From positions 62,001-126,000 of the forward strand of contig VOIU01000002.1 of assembly GCA_007896885.1 (NCBI GenBank): 64,000 nucleotides of DNA, given 5' to 3'. Origin of the DNA: Bacteroidaceae bacterium HV4-6-C5C. GTDB taxonomy: Bacteria; Bacteroidota; Bacteroidia; Bacteroidales; Bacteroidaceae. Shown here piece by piece: positions 54,368 through 61,638 of the stretch (positions within the stretch are counted from its first letter, which is position 1; each line of letters opens with the position of its first letter). The translations under genes and the position numbers were made by a program. The notes under the pieces are model-generated. The model was not told where the DNA came from. It saw only the letters and a program-made list of their open reading frames with translations, and made no database searches.

Positions 54368-55482
54368 TTTCGAATTTGATTTAAAATTAATTCAACTTCT
54401 AATTTTGATAGATTATGATATATTGGTAAACAGATTACGCTATTTGCAATTTTTGTTGCTGCAGGAAGATTATCTGATTTAGCTGATTCTATTCCCCTAT
54501 AAGTAGGAAAATCACTTATCAATGGATAAAAATAGCGCCTTCCAAGTATATTATGTTCTTTCATTTTGAAATAAAGCTCATCGCGCGTCATTCCATATTC
54601 ATCAGCATTTACAAATATAGGAAAATATGAATAGTTATGACGCACTCCTGATATATCATCCATTAAACTAATTCCTTTTGTTTCTCTTAGCTCTTTGCGA
54701 TATTGGGAGACAATCTGCTGACGAGCTTTAATAGCATTGTCTACTTGCTTCAGATTTAATAGACCATATGCTGATCTTATTTCATCCATTTTTCCGTTAA
54801 TTCCAGGAGCAATGACAGTTGTTTCATCTGCAAAACCAAAATTCTTCAGGTAGTCAATGCGCTTTTTCATCTTTTCATCATGACATACTAGAGCTCCCCC
54901 CTCAATCGTATTAAAAACTTTTGTGGCATGAAAACTTAATGTAGACATGTCTCCAGTTTCGAGAATCGATCTACCATTGATTTCCACACCAAACGCATGG
55001 GCAGCATCATATATTACTTTTAGCCCATATTTATCAGCTATTTCCTGAATACGTTGACTATCACATGGAGTTCCATAGACATGTACAGGCATTATTGCTG
55101 TTGTTCTAGGAGTAATCGCAGCTTCTATTTTATCGGGATCAATGTTACATGTTATCGGATCAATATCAACAAATACAGGCTTAATCCCGTTCCACCACAA
55201 AGAATGCGTAGTGGCCACAAAACTATATGGGGTTGTTATAACTTCACCTGTAATGCGTAATGCCTGTAGTGCACAAATTAAAGGTAAAGTCCCATTTGTG
55301 AAAAGACTAATGTAGGGGACTTTTAAATAATCACATAACGCTTTTTCTAAGGCTTGGTGGTAGTGTCCATTATTTGTTAACCATTTACGATCCCAAATAT
55401 CTTGTAGATATGGTATAAACTCATCTAAAGACGGTAATAAAGGAGATGTAACTGTTATTTGTTTTTCATTTTTATCTTCCAT
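54364..55482 (-). CDS. DegT/DnrJ/EryC1-family sugar aminotransferase
   Basis: The protein has 372 residues, standard length. PLP lysine K188 is in LSFHATKVFNTIEGG, and DAAHAFG (159-165) supplies the aspartate that binds the pyridine nitrogen. Such enzymes place an amino group on a 3- or 4-keto-6-deoxy sugar nucleotide using glutamate. The substrate would be supplied by the dehydratase encoded at 31.9 kb. Overlaps WbqC by 4 bases. Confidence 0.94.
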   Translation of the reverse strand: MEDKNEKQITVTSPLLPSLDEFIPYLQDIWDRKWLTNNGHYHQALEKALCDYLKVPYISLFTNGTLPLICALQALRITGEVITTPYSFVATTHSLWWNGIKPVFVDIDPITCNIDPDKIEAAITPRTTAIMPVHVYGTPCDSQRIQEIADKYGLKVIYDAAHAFGVEINGRSILETGDMSTLSFHATKVFNTIEGGALVCHDEKMKKRIDYLKNFGFADETTVIAPGINGKMDEIRSAYGLLNLKQVDNAIKARQQIVSQYRKELRETKGISLMDDISGVRHNYSYFPIFVNADEYGMTRDELYFKMKEHNILGRRYFYPLISDFPTYRGIESAKSDNLPAATKIANSVICLPIYHNLSKLEVELILNQIRK

Positions 55483-55485
55483 ATT

Positions 55486-56934
55486 TCATTTTCTTTTTAA
55501 CACGGAAAAAAGTAGTTTTTTTATTTCGATATATTCATCTAATTTCATTTTTTCATAAATAAAAATCGCTAAAAATATTCCCAAAAGACATTGCAGAGGC
55601 AAAAGAATAAATGCTGATATCTTTAGAAAAGTCATTCCCCACATACAAATTGCCACAAAAAAAGAAATGAAGAAAGATGGTAATAAATCTTTTATCTGAT
55701 TTTGAGTAGAGTACCCTATAAGAGTCGAAGAATAATAGCTATTCATGAGGTATGCTATACATGAAATTAAAAAACTACTCCATAGCATTGTCTCTATTCC
55801 CCAAAATACACCCAAAATTATGGGAATAATTGCTATAATCTTTTTTAATATTTCAAGTTTTAAAAAGAGATCAGAACGTCCTTTTACTTGTAATATATTC
55901 AAATTTATAGCATGCAATGGATATAACATACCTGAAAAACAAATAATAGACAAATATGAAGCTGCAACTGACCATTTTTCGCCTATTAAAACAATAATGA
56001 GTGGTTTAGCCACTGCAGCAAGCCCAAGCATGCAAGCAAAGGTTACTAACATAGTATTTCTTATAATCTTTCTATACGCCTCTCGTATACGCTTAGGCTC
56101 ATCTTGAATGGAACTGAGAACAGGGTAGCTGACACGTTGTACGACCGATGTCAGATTACTTGAGAAAACAGAGTTAAATTGCTCGGAGCGAGTATATTGC
56201 CCCAATTGGGCTGAGCTATAGAAGCGACCTATTACAAGATAATATATATTATTATATATAGTATCTAATAATCCCGATAATAATAACTTTGAACCGAAAC
56301 CAAACATCTCTTTAAAACTACTTATCGAAAACTCCCATAGTGGCTTCCATTTACAGTATATCCATAAAAAGAATGTATTTAGAAGTTGACGAGCAAGCTG
56401 CTGACCAACTAAACTCCAAACTCCCATTCCACTTAACGCCATACCAACACCGACCACTCCACTTAATACAGATGAAATTATGGAAACTTTTGTTTGCGTT
56501 TTAAAATCTACTTGCCGAACAAAGATTGTTCGTGGTATAATTGCTAAAGCATTTATAATAAGAATACAACCAATAACCCTAGTTATTCCAATTAGGATTG
56601 GCTCTTTAAAAAATATACTAATAGAAGGTGATAGTACGTACAAAATACAGTATAAAACGAAACTTACAACCAAATTGAAATAAAAGACCGTATTGTAATC
56701 TATAGGCTTTATATCAGTCTTTCGAATCAATGCACTAGAAAATCCACTGTCAACTATTGAATTGGATATTGCAATAAATATTGTTATCATTGCCATTATT
56801 CCATATTCTTCGGGAGTTAATAATCTAGCAAGAATTAATCCTATTAAAAATGTAATACCAGAACTTGCAATATTATCTAAAAAGCTCCATGCCACTCCTT
56901 TAACAGCTTTTGTTTTTAGCGATCTCTCTTGCAT
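55486..56934 (-). CDS. wzx: Wzx-type flippase (polysaccharide transporter family)
   Basis: The protein has 482 residues and about 12-14 membrane segments, with the MOP/PST start KTKAVKGVAWSFLDNIASSG. Such proteins flip the lipid-linked repeat unit across the inner membrane. It lies 2 bases downstream of upxY, as second gene in the operon. The N-terminal motif and topology are typical; substrate unknown. Confidence 0.93.
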   Translation of the reverse strand: MQERSLKTKAVKGVAWSFLDNIASSGITFLIGLILARLLTPEEYGIMAMITIFIAISNSIVDSGFSSALIRKTDIKPIDYNTVFYFNLVVSFVLYCILYVLSPSISIFFKEPILIGITRVIGCILIINALAIIPRTIFVRQVDFKTQTKVSIISSVLSGVVGVGMALSGMGVWSLVGQQLARQLLNTFFLWIYCKWKPLWEFSISSFKEMFGFGSKLLLSGLLDTIYNNIYYLVIGRFYSSAQLGQYTRSEQFNSVFSSNLTSVVQRVSYPVLSSIQDEPKRIREAYRKIIRNTMLVTFACMLGLAAVAKPLIIVLIGEKWSVAASYLSIICFSGMLYPLHAINLNILQVKGRSDLFLKLEILKKIIAIIPIILGVFWGIETMLWSSFLISCIAYLMNSYYSSTLIGYSTQNQIKDLLPSFFISFFVAICMWGMTFLKISAFILLPLQCLLGIFLAIFIYEKMKLDEYIEIKKLLFSVLKRK

Positions 56935-56936
56935 CT

Positions 56937-57626
56937 TTATTCTATTACTTCTATCATTGACGGATGCACAAAAGCAGTAGCAACAGCCATTACTCCCTGT
57001 ACAGCCACCATCACTCTCCTATCCCCTTTCACCCGGACAAACTCTCCTTCCACTCCCTTGAAGATGCCATCGGTGATGCGCACGCGGTCGCCTTTCTTCA
57101 AGGCTACAGTGGTGGCATCAAGGTATACGATCTGCTCGTCGTAGTTTCCAGCTACGGCTATAAAACTTTGCATCTGACGTTCGGGAATGGTTAGTGGACG
57201 ACGGGTCTCGCGGTCCATAAAGTAACGGATGGGAAGGGTTAGCGCTTTCACTCTCTTAATTTCATCCAGTTGCGCACGGGTGGAGCGGACAAAGACCAGA
57301 TTGTGGATGGCGGGAACAAGCTTGCGGACTTTACGTTCTCCACGTACTACAATTTCGTAGCGCATGGGAATGAAACTCTCTATTTCTCCAAGATCCAGGT
57401 AGTTTTTCAACGCCAGTTCACGACTGTAAGTGACACGCAGTACGTACCAGTGTATATCGTCAGCCGATGGTTTGTTCGCTATAGGACATTCTTTGGGGAC
57501 ACCGGGGGAATGAAAAACCCTTCCGGTCAAGTCATTTTTTATGCAGGTTTGCTCTTCAGCGTTCATGGTTTCAGGTCCCCCTATCGCAGGAGGTTCGATT
57601 TCATGATTATAACACATACACAACAA
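56937..57626 (-). CDS. UpxY-family NusG-like transcription antiterminator
   Basis: The protein has 229 residues from the first ATG; ATG at codon 20 (57569) is an alternative start, because the first 19 residues are not needed for the fold. The NGN domain begins IHWYVLRVTYSRELALKNYL (about 59-78) and the KOW part is KKGDRVRITDGIFKGVEGEF (about 179-198). UpxY proteins let RNA polymerase read through the long capsule operon that they head. A Bacteroides promoter lies 54 bases upstream. A UpxZ gene, which normally follows and inhibits other UpxYs, is missing here. Confidence 0.92.
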   Translation of the reverse strand: MLCMCYNHEIEPPAIGGPETMNAEEQTCIKNDLTGRVFHSPGVPKECPIANKPSADDIHWYVLRVTYSRELALKNYLDLGEIESFIPMRYEIVVRGERKVRKLVPAIHNLVFVRSTRAQLDEIKRVKALTLPIRYFMDRETRRPLTIPERQMQSFIAVAGNYDEQIVYLDATTVALKKGDRVRITDGIFKGVEGEFVRVKGDRRVMVAVQGVMAVATAFVHPSMIEVIE

Positions 57627-57943
57627 AAAAAATAAGCGGTTTTTGGGGAAAGAAAGCTTAGTAATTCCGTAGTGTGTGACAAAGATAGCTTTTGCAAATC
57701 AATTTACAAAGCTTTTTTATATGCAAATATTTTATACGAACAAGAGGAATTTGTTAACTTTTTGATTATAAACGACATATAAATGTATGAAAATAAAAAA
57801 ATTAACATTGTCTTTTGATTATTCAATTTTATGAATGAGTATTATTCTTTGCGCGATAAATGTCTTTAAGAGATTACAATTCCAATAACAGAAAATCGGT
57901 CAGGTTGCAATAGGTTATTTTTTCTATTTTATACGGTATAAAA
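57627..57943. other. Intergenic region upstream of the capsule operon
   Basis: About 320 AT-rich bases between upxY and the nuclease-like gene. The minus strand carries the capsule promoter (57680-57710). The right end is the left copy of the 27-base direct repeat (57918-57944). No further gene or RNA was seen. I found no inverted repeats bracketing the promoter, so it does not look invertible. Confidence 0.6.
57680..57710 (-). promoter_or_regulatory. Consensus promoter of the capsule operon
   Basis: TTTG (57710-57707) is followed after exactly 19 bases by TATCTTTG (57687-57680), a perfect Bacteroides -33/-7 match on the minus strand. Transcription would begin near 57673, giving a 5' leader of about 47 bases before the first upxY start codon. 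Confidence 0.82.
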
Positions 57944-57944
57944 T
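57918..57944. repeat. Left copy of a 27-bp direct repeat around the ATPase/nuclease-like pair
   Basis: 27 bases identical to 59746-59772 except for one T/C change. The core is the 17-base perfect palindrome TTTTATACGGTATAAAA (57927-57943). The last base belongs to the stop codon of the gene at 57944. Possible meanings are an integration scar, a site-specific recombination site or an operator. Confidence 0.85.
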
Positions 57945-58450
57945 CATTTGAAAACAATAACATTCTCAAGATTCAAACGAATCTTATTCTTCTGATAAAA
58001 AGTACTCATCTTTTCTTTATAGCTGCATTGAAACCGGGGATGTTTCCTATTACAGGCAAATGCACGCTTATGTTTGTATTTTGTAATATCATAATTTGCT
58101 TTAAAATGATCAATCGTGGTCTGCAACTGTTTATCCACAGCATGTTGAACCCAATTTTTCTGCTGATCTTTAAGTTCTATAAAAACAATATTTTCCTCAT
58201 TAGTCAGCATGCCATCACAGCGATTATCCATATCACCATTTTCTTTCCGAATTTCCACACAATTGTCAATCGCCGTAAAATTCAATGATTTACCTGTTGT
58301 ATTTTTTATAATTGCAATCCACTTTTTGGGATCTATCTTATCTATGTAAGCTGGAGTTTTATTGTTTATATCCTCGTCATCACAAATTCCGAATTCCTTA
58401 TTGCGAATGTTTTCTGTCTGACACAGAGGAGTAAAAAAATTAATAGGCAT
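57944..58450 (-). CDS. PD-(D/E)XK-like putative nuclease, partner of an ABC-type ATPase
   Basis: The protein has 168 residues. A candidate nuclease core is visible: D79 in RCDGM, then twelve residues later IELKDQ with E92 and K94, i.e. the D-x12-ExK pattern of the PD-(D/E)XK superfamily. The rest is helical and cysteine-containing (C10, C23, C64, C78). No family name is known to me. It lies 5 bases after the ATPase stop in the same direction. ATPase plus nuclease pairs are common in defence, but this is not a recognisable known pair. Confidence 0.6.
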   Translation of the reverse strand: MPINFFTPLCQTENIRNKEFGICDDEDINNKTPAYIDKIDPKKWIAIIKNTTGKSLNFTAIDNCVEIRKENGDMDNRCDGMLTNEENIVFIELKDQQKNWVQHAVDKQLQTTIDHFKANYDITKYKHKRAFACNRKHPRFQCSYKEKMSTFYQKNKIRLNLENVIVFK

Positions 58451-58455
58451 GTTCT

Positions 58456-59676
58456 TTATTCTTGATTATCAAAAGTTTCTTCTATTTCGAGCAATCGGTC
58501 GAACATTTCATTAGTCAGTGCCAATTGGTTATTCAAAAAATTATCGTCCGAAGGTAATCCGTCGTACATTGCTAACAAGGCTGCCGCCCCGTCTTTCAAC
58601 TCATAAATATGCAACTTGAATGGGTTTACCATACTTTGCTCGGATACAATCTCACTGACTCTCCCACGCAAAGCGTTTGTGACCGGAAGCCGATAATAGA
58701 GTTCGTATGCTTTTGCCGCTAAAGTAAAGTAATTGACAATATAAGGACTGTGAGTGGTCAATACCAATCGGTTATGTTCCATACAGTTGGCATAAGCCAA
58801 CAAATCATATAGTACATTCATTTGAGACTCAGGATACAAGTTTTGTTCCGGTTCCTCAACAATATTCACAAAACGGGAATATTTAAAACGGGATGATATG
58901 GAACGCAACATAGCAAATTTAACATCCTCGGAAAGTGTGGTGTCATTCATCACTTTTTTCACTTCTTTGTCAATTTGCTGTCTTTCCTGTTGATCCAAAT
59001 CTTTCTTCCCGGCATTGTCAAGTACGGTATCCGAAAGGTATTTTGTAACCAACGTCAAAGGTAATACCGACTGATAGCCGCTGGAAGCTGCCGATAAACG
59101 AACTTCATAATCATTTCCTTTAAGCCAAGGTATTTTATTTAAAGCATCATACTCAAAAACCATATTGTTAATAGGAAGGCGATAACCGTTTTTCAATGTA
59201 AGTTTAGCATTGTCAAACTCTTCCAGAAAAGTTTGCAGTGACTCGGGAAGATTTTTCAGCCCGGAAGTATTGTCCGTCGTACTGAGGTAATTTCTTTCGG
59301 CAGGCACATACATTACTTTCGCCACGTTGTAGGTAATCTTATGATCTATTTCATCTATCTTTAACTTACCTTTTTCGTATGTGAAATTGTAATGCAATCC
59401 ATAAAAACTGATAAAAGTATCCTTATTGAAGTAGGTTTCCAAACGATGGTATGCACAGTATTTATTTTGAAAACGGGAATACTGCATTATATACTTATCG
59501 GATACGATACCACGTACCATACCTTTTTCCATCCATGTAAACATAGAGTATAATTTAGCAATAGTACTTTTACCGGAAGCTTGTTTTCCTGTAAGCAAAG
59601 TGTATTTATCAAATACTATATCCACTTCGGATAGCGGTCCAAAACTATGTATAATCAAACGTACAGTTTCATTCAT
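58456..59676 (-). CDS. ABC/SMC-type AAA ATPase (OLD/AAA_15-like)
   Basis: The protein has 406 residues. Walker A is GKQASGKST (30-38), the signature-like region SAASSGYQS (195-203), Walker B FVNIVEEPEQ (269-278) with catalytic Glu, and the H-loop TTHSPY with H309. The short distance between the two halves indicates one ATPase head with a small coiled insert. This type occurs in OLD, Gabija, PARIS and retron-type defence modules and in others. A -7 box TATCTTTG (59712-59705) lies 28 bases upstream, and the right direct repeat lies 70 bases upstream of the ATG. Confidence 0.86.
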   Translation of the reverse strand: MNETVRLIIHSFGPLSEVDIVFDKYTLLTGKQASGKSTIAKLYSMFTWMEKGMVRGIVSDKYIMQYSRFQNKYCAYHRLETYFNKDTFISFYGLHYNFTYEKGKLKIDEIDHKITYNVAKVMYVPAERNYLSTTDNTSGLKNLPESLQTFLEEFDNAKLTLKNGYRLPINNMVFEYDALNKIPWLKGNDYEVRLSAASSGYQSVLPLTLVTKYLSDTVLDNAGKKDLDQQERQQIDKEVKKVMNDTTLSEDVKFAMLRSISSRFKYSRFVNIVEEPEQNLYPESQMNVLYDLLAYANCMEHNRLVLTTHSPYIVNYFTLAAKAYELYYRLPVTNALRGRVSEIVSEQSMVNPFKLHIYELKDGAAALLAMYDGLPSDDNFLNNQLALTNEMFDRLLEIEETFDNQE

Positions 59677-59745
59677 AAATCATGGTTATTTTTGATCAAT
59701 GATTCAAAGATAAGGCAAATTTATGTTATTGATGTAAAATGTGGT

Positions 59746-59772
59746 TTTTTTCTATTTCATACGGTATAAAAT
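59746..59772. repeat. Right copy of the 27-bp direct repeat
   Basis: Differs from the left copy (57918-57944) at one base and holds the palindrome core as TTTCATACGGTATAAAA (59755-59771). It lies 70 bases upstream of the ATPase ATG and about 35 bases upstream of its -7 box, so an operator role is as possible as a recombination scar. Confidence 0.85.
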
Positions 59773-59926
59773 TCGATTTGTACATTAATGTCTAATAACT
59801 GATTAAATGAAATGTTCTCTCCGATAGCGACAAGATCAAAGGTGTATTCAAAACGCTGAATCAGACCTTCTTTCTCTAATTCCGATAGATCGTCGGAGTT
59901 GACAGCTAATAAAGTCAAATTATGAC
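59757..59926 (-). pseudogene. Remnant of a HI0074-like nucleotidyltransferase substrate-binding (HEPN/MNT) gene
   Basis: The minus strand reads LSELEKEGLIQRFEYTFDL near 59880-59825, which is the diagnostic stretch of the HI0074-type nucleotidyltransferase substrate-binding (HepT-like) family. The next residues, which should read AWKTLKDYLE-like, are replaced by VAIGENISFNQLLDINVQIE and the frame stops inside the right 27-bp repeat. There is no in-frame N-terminus. So only an internal fragment of a toxin-antitoxin component remains, cut exactly at the repeat. Confidence 0.72.
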
Positions 59927-59948
59927 ATATAAAAATCGAAGTAATTTT

Positions 59949-60056
59949 ATGAGTGTAAAAAAGTCAGTGATAGAGGAAGAATTGATGCGAGGTATAACAA
60001 TAGCCTATGCTGTTTTCACCTACTATGTCAGCATATTTAACTGGATAAAAAAATAG
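59949..60056 (+). CDS. Possible 35-residue membrane peptide
   Basis: An ATG at 59949 opens MSVKKSVIEEELMRGITIAY continuing to NWIKK and a TAG stop. A lysine-rich start, a hydrophobic middle (about 16-32) and lysines at the end look like a small membrane peptide. No clear ribosome-binding site is present and no promoter was found. It may be chance in an AT-rich region. Confidence 0.22.
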   Translation: MSVKKSVIEEELMRGITIAYAVFTYYVSIFNWIKK

Positions 60057-60091
60057 TGAAGAGTGGAAAGGCAGTGTATAATAGAGTCAGA

Positions 60092-60135
60092 CCATCTCCA
60101 TACCTTCTCCGTACCTTCTCCATACCATCTCCACT
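60092..60135. repeat. 11-bp tandem repeat
   Basis: Four units of 11 bases: CCATCTCCATA, CCTTCTCCGTA, CCTTCTCCATA, CCATCTCCACT. The sequence ACCATCTCCAT (60091-60101) is inversely repeated as ATGGAGATGGT at 60187-60197, so the transcript could fold into a long-range hairpin. Confidence 0.85.
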
Positions 60136-60232
60136 ATAACTTTATCTATTCAAGCCTTAGCTGGAGCGTAAAAAAGTGGAGAATATATGGAGATGGTATT
60201 AAGGAAGTATTACTATGATTAGGCACCCAACT

Positions 60233-61498
60233 CTATATTTTGCCCCATTGTGCCTCTAAAAGCCATTTCCAGGCAGGAAGGATATGAACGGACTTGCCTT
60301 CTCTTGTAACTTCTTCCGCAAAAGCGTTTGTTACAATAGTACCTTCGGAGAGATTATAAGCGTTAAGAGCATCAAACAATCCGCGAAGTTCACGTTCACG
60401 AGTATCGGGGTCATCCATCAGAAAACAAACCTGAATGGCCTGACAAACACGGAAGCCATCACGCACCACAAAATCACATTCAGCCTTACCGGAATTATGA
60501 TAGAATATTTCGCCACCCCGACGCCGCAATTCCACATAGACAAGATTTTCCAGTAAACGTCCTTCTTCACCTGAAAAATGAAAGCCAAGTCGACGTATTA
60601 AAGCATTGTCCACAGCATATACTTTCTTGGGGTTACGTAGTTGCGTCTTTACCGAATTATCCAGTTGGGAAAGGGGAAACAGCAAGTAAGTGTTCTCAAT
60701 ATATTCCAGATAGTTTTTCACTGTGGTAGGATTCTTGACACCAATCACTTTAGCCAAAGATGTATAGGTGAGCGGCTTACCAATATTACTGACTGTATAG
60801 TACACCAATTCTTTCACTTCGCGTTCGTTAACAAGTTGGTTGCGTACCATGACGTCCTTGTACAGTATATTGTCATATAATGTTTTCAGTACAATATCAT
60901 CATTCGATTTGAGATACATGGGAAAGCCTCCCTCTACGAAATAAGCGCCGAACAACGACTGTATTTCTCCACGCTCCACCGTACCCGATACGGATTTAAG
61001 TAATTTATCTCTACCGCGAAAAGTAAGATACTCGGCAAAAGAAAAGGGATAGAGTTCAATAGCAATATAGCAACCCGTAAGATAGGTGCCCAACTCTTTG
61101 CTTAACATCCGTGCATTGGAGCCAGTGATAAATACCTTCTTACCCGAATTGTACAAGCGTTTAACAAAATGTTCCCAACCCGGAATATTCTGTATTTCAT
61201 CAAAATAAAAAGTGTTCTGCTCACCGTAAAGTTCTACAAAGACTTCATATAACTCTTGAAAGTGCTCTACCCTGAACTGTGTCAGACGATCATCATCAAA
61301 GTTGAAGAAGTAATCTTGCTGCGGCATCTTTCGCCGTATCTGCTGAAGGAGAACAGATTTACCACAACGACGAACTCCTGAAACGATAATGATTTCTTCG
61401 TTATTCAGATAACTTTCGGAAAAGTAACGCGGGATGGTATCCCTACCTGCCAAAAAAGTCTTTTGATCGGTGATAATGTCTTTCAGTAATTGTTTCAT
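60233..61498 (-). CDS. AAA_14/DUF4143 ATPase
   Basis: The protein has 421 residues. Walker A GVRRCGKS at 41-48, Walker B YFDEIQN, then a DUF4143 domain from about 200, with a PD-(D/E)XK-like core near 310-360 (EGRLLENLVYVELRRRGGEI, followed by ECDFVV). The family is abundant in Bacteroides and archaea and its role is not firmly known; some are thought to be nuclease-like or mobile-element-associated. Two perfect palindromes lie 13-60 bases upstream of the ATG. It is intact and alone. Confidence 0.9.
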   Translation of the reverse strand: MKQLLKDIITDQKTFLAGRDTIPRYFSESYLNNEEIIIVSGVRRCGKSVLLQQIRRKMPQQDYFFNFDDDRLTQFRVEHFQELYEVFVELYGEQNTFYFDEIQNIPGWEHFVKRLYNSGKKVFITGSNARMLSKELGTYLTGCYIAIELYPFSFAEYLTFRGRDKLLKSVSGTVERGEIQSLFGAYFVEGGFPMYLKSNDDIVLKTLYDNILYKDVMVRNQLVNEREVKELVYYTVSNIGKPLTYTSLAKVIGVKNPTTVKNYLEYIENTYLLFPLSQLDNSVKTQLRNPKKVYAVDNALIRRLGFHFSGEEGRLLENLVYVELRRRGGEIFYHNSGKAECDFVVRDGFRVCQAIQVCFLMDDPDTRERELRGLFDALNAYNLSEGTIVTNAFAEEVTREGKSVHILPAWKWLLEAQWGKI

Positions 61499-61510
61499 AT
61501 TACGGATAAA

Positions 61511-61557
61511 TAATATATTTCAAGCAAATATATTATTTATTTCTATTTGAAATAGAA
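61511..61557 (-). promoter_or_regulatory. Two palindromes upstream of the AAA_14/DUF4143 gene
   Basis: TAATATATTT (61511-61520) pairs with AAATATATTA (61526-61535) and, 6 bases further, TTCTATTT (61541-61548) with AAATAGAA (61550-61557). Both are perfect dyads just upstream of the ATG at 61498. They could be operators, or in part AT-rich chance. Confidence 0.4.
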
Positions 61558-61638
61558 TAAAAGTGAGATTTTCTCTATTACCAATAGAAGTATTCTTGAT
61601 ATATTTGTACTACCGGATTAAAGCCGGGGTTCATCTTC

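Larger units (their letters stand above)
59677..60232. other. Gene-poor region with repeat, gene debris and tandem repeats
   Basis: About 550 bases without an intact large gene. It holds a promoter-like box, the right copy of the direct repeat, the remnant of an HI0074-like gene, a possible 35-codon ORF and a run of 11-base tandem repeats with an inverted partner. The mixture of debris and repeats looks like a hot spot for insertion and deletion. Confidence 0.6.

Noticed and set aside
57627..57943. Invertible promoter of the Bacteroides capsule type
   Set aside because: I looked for inverted repeats of about 20 bases around 57680-57710 and found none; the direct repeat at 57918 has its partner near 59746 in the same orientation.
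57944..59676. PARIS (AriA/AriB) or Gabija system
   Set aside because: The ATPase resembles these only in the head domain; the partner lacks a recognisable DUF4435/TOPRIM or UvrD-like domain and is only 168 residues long.
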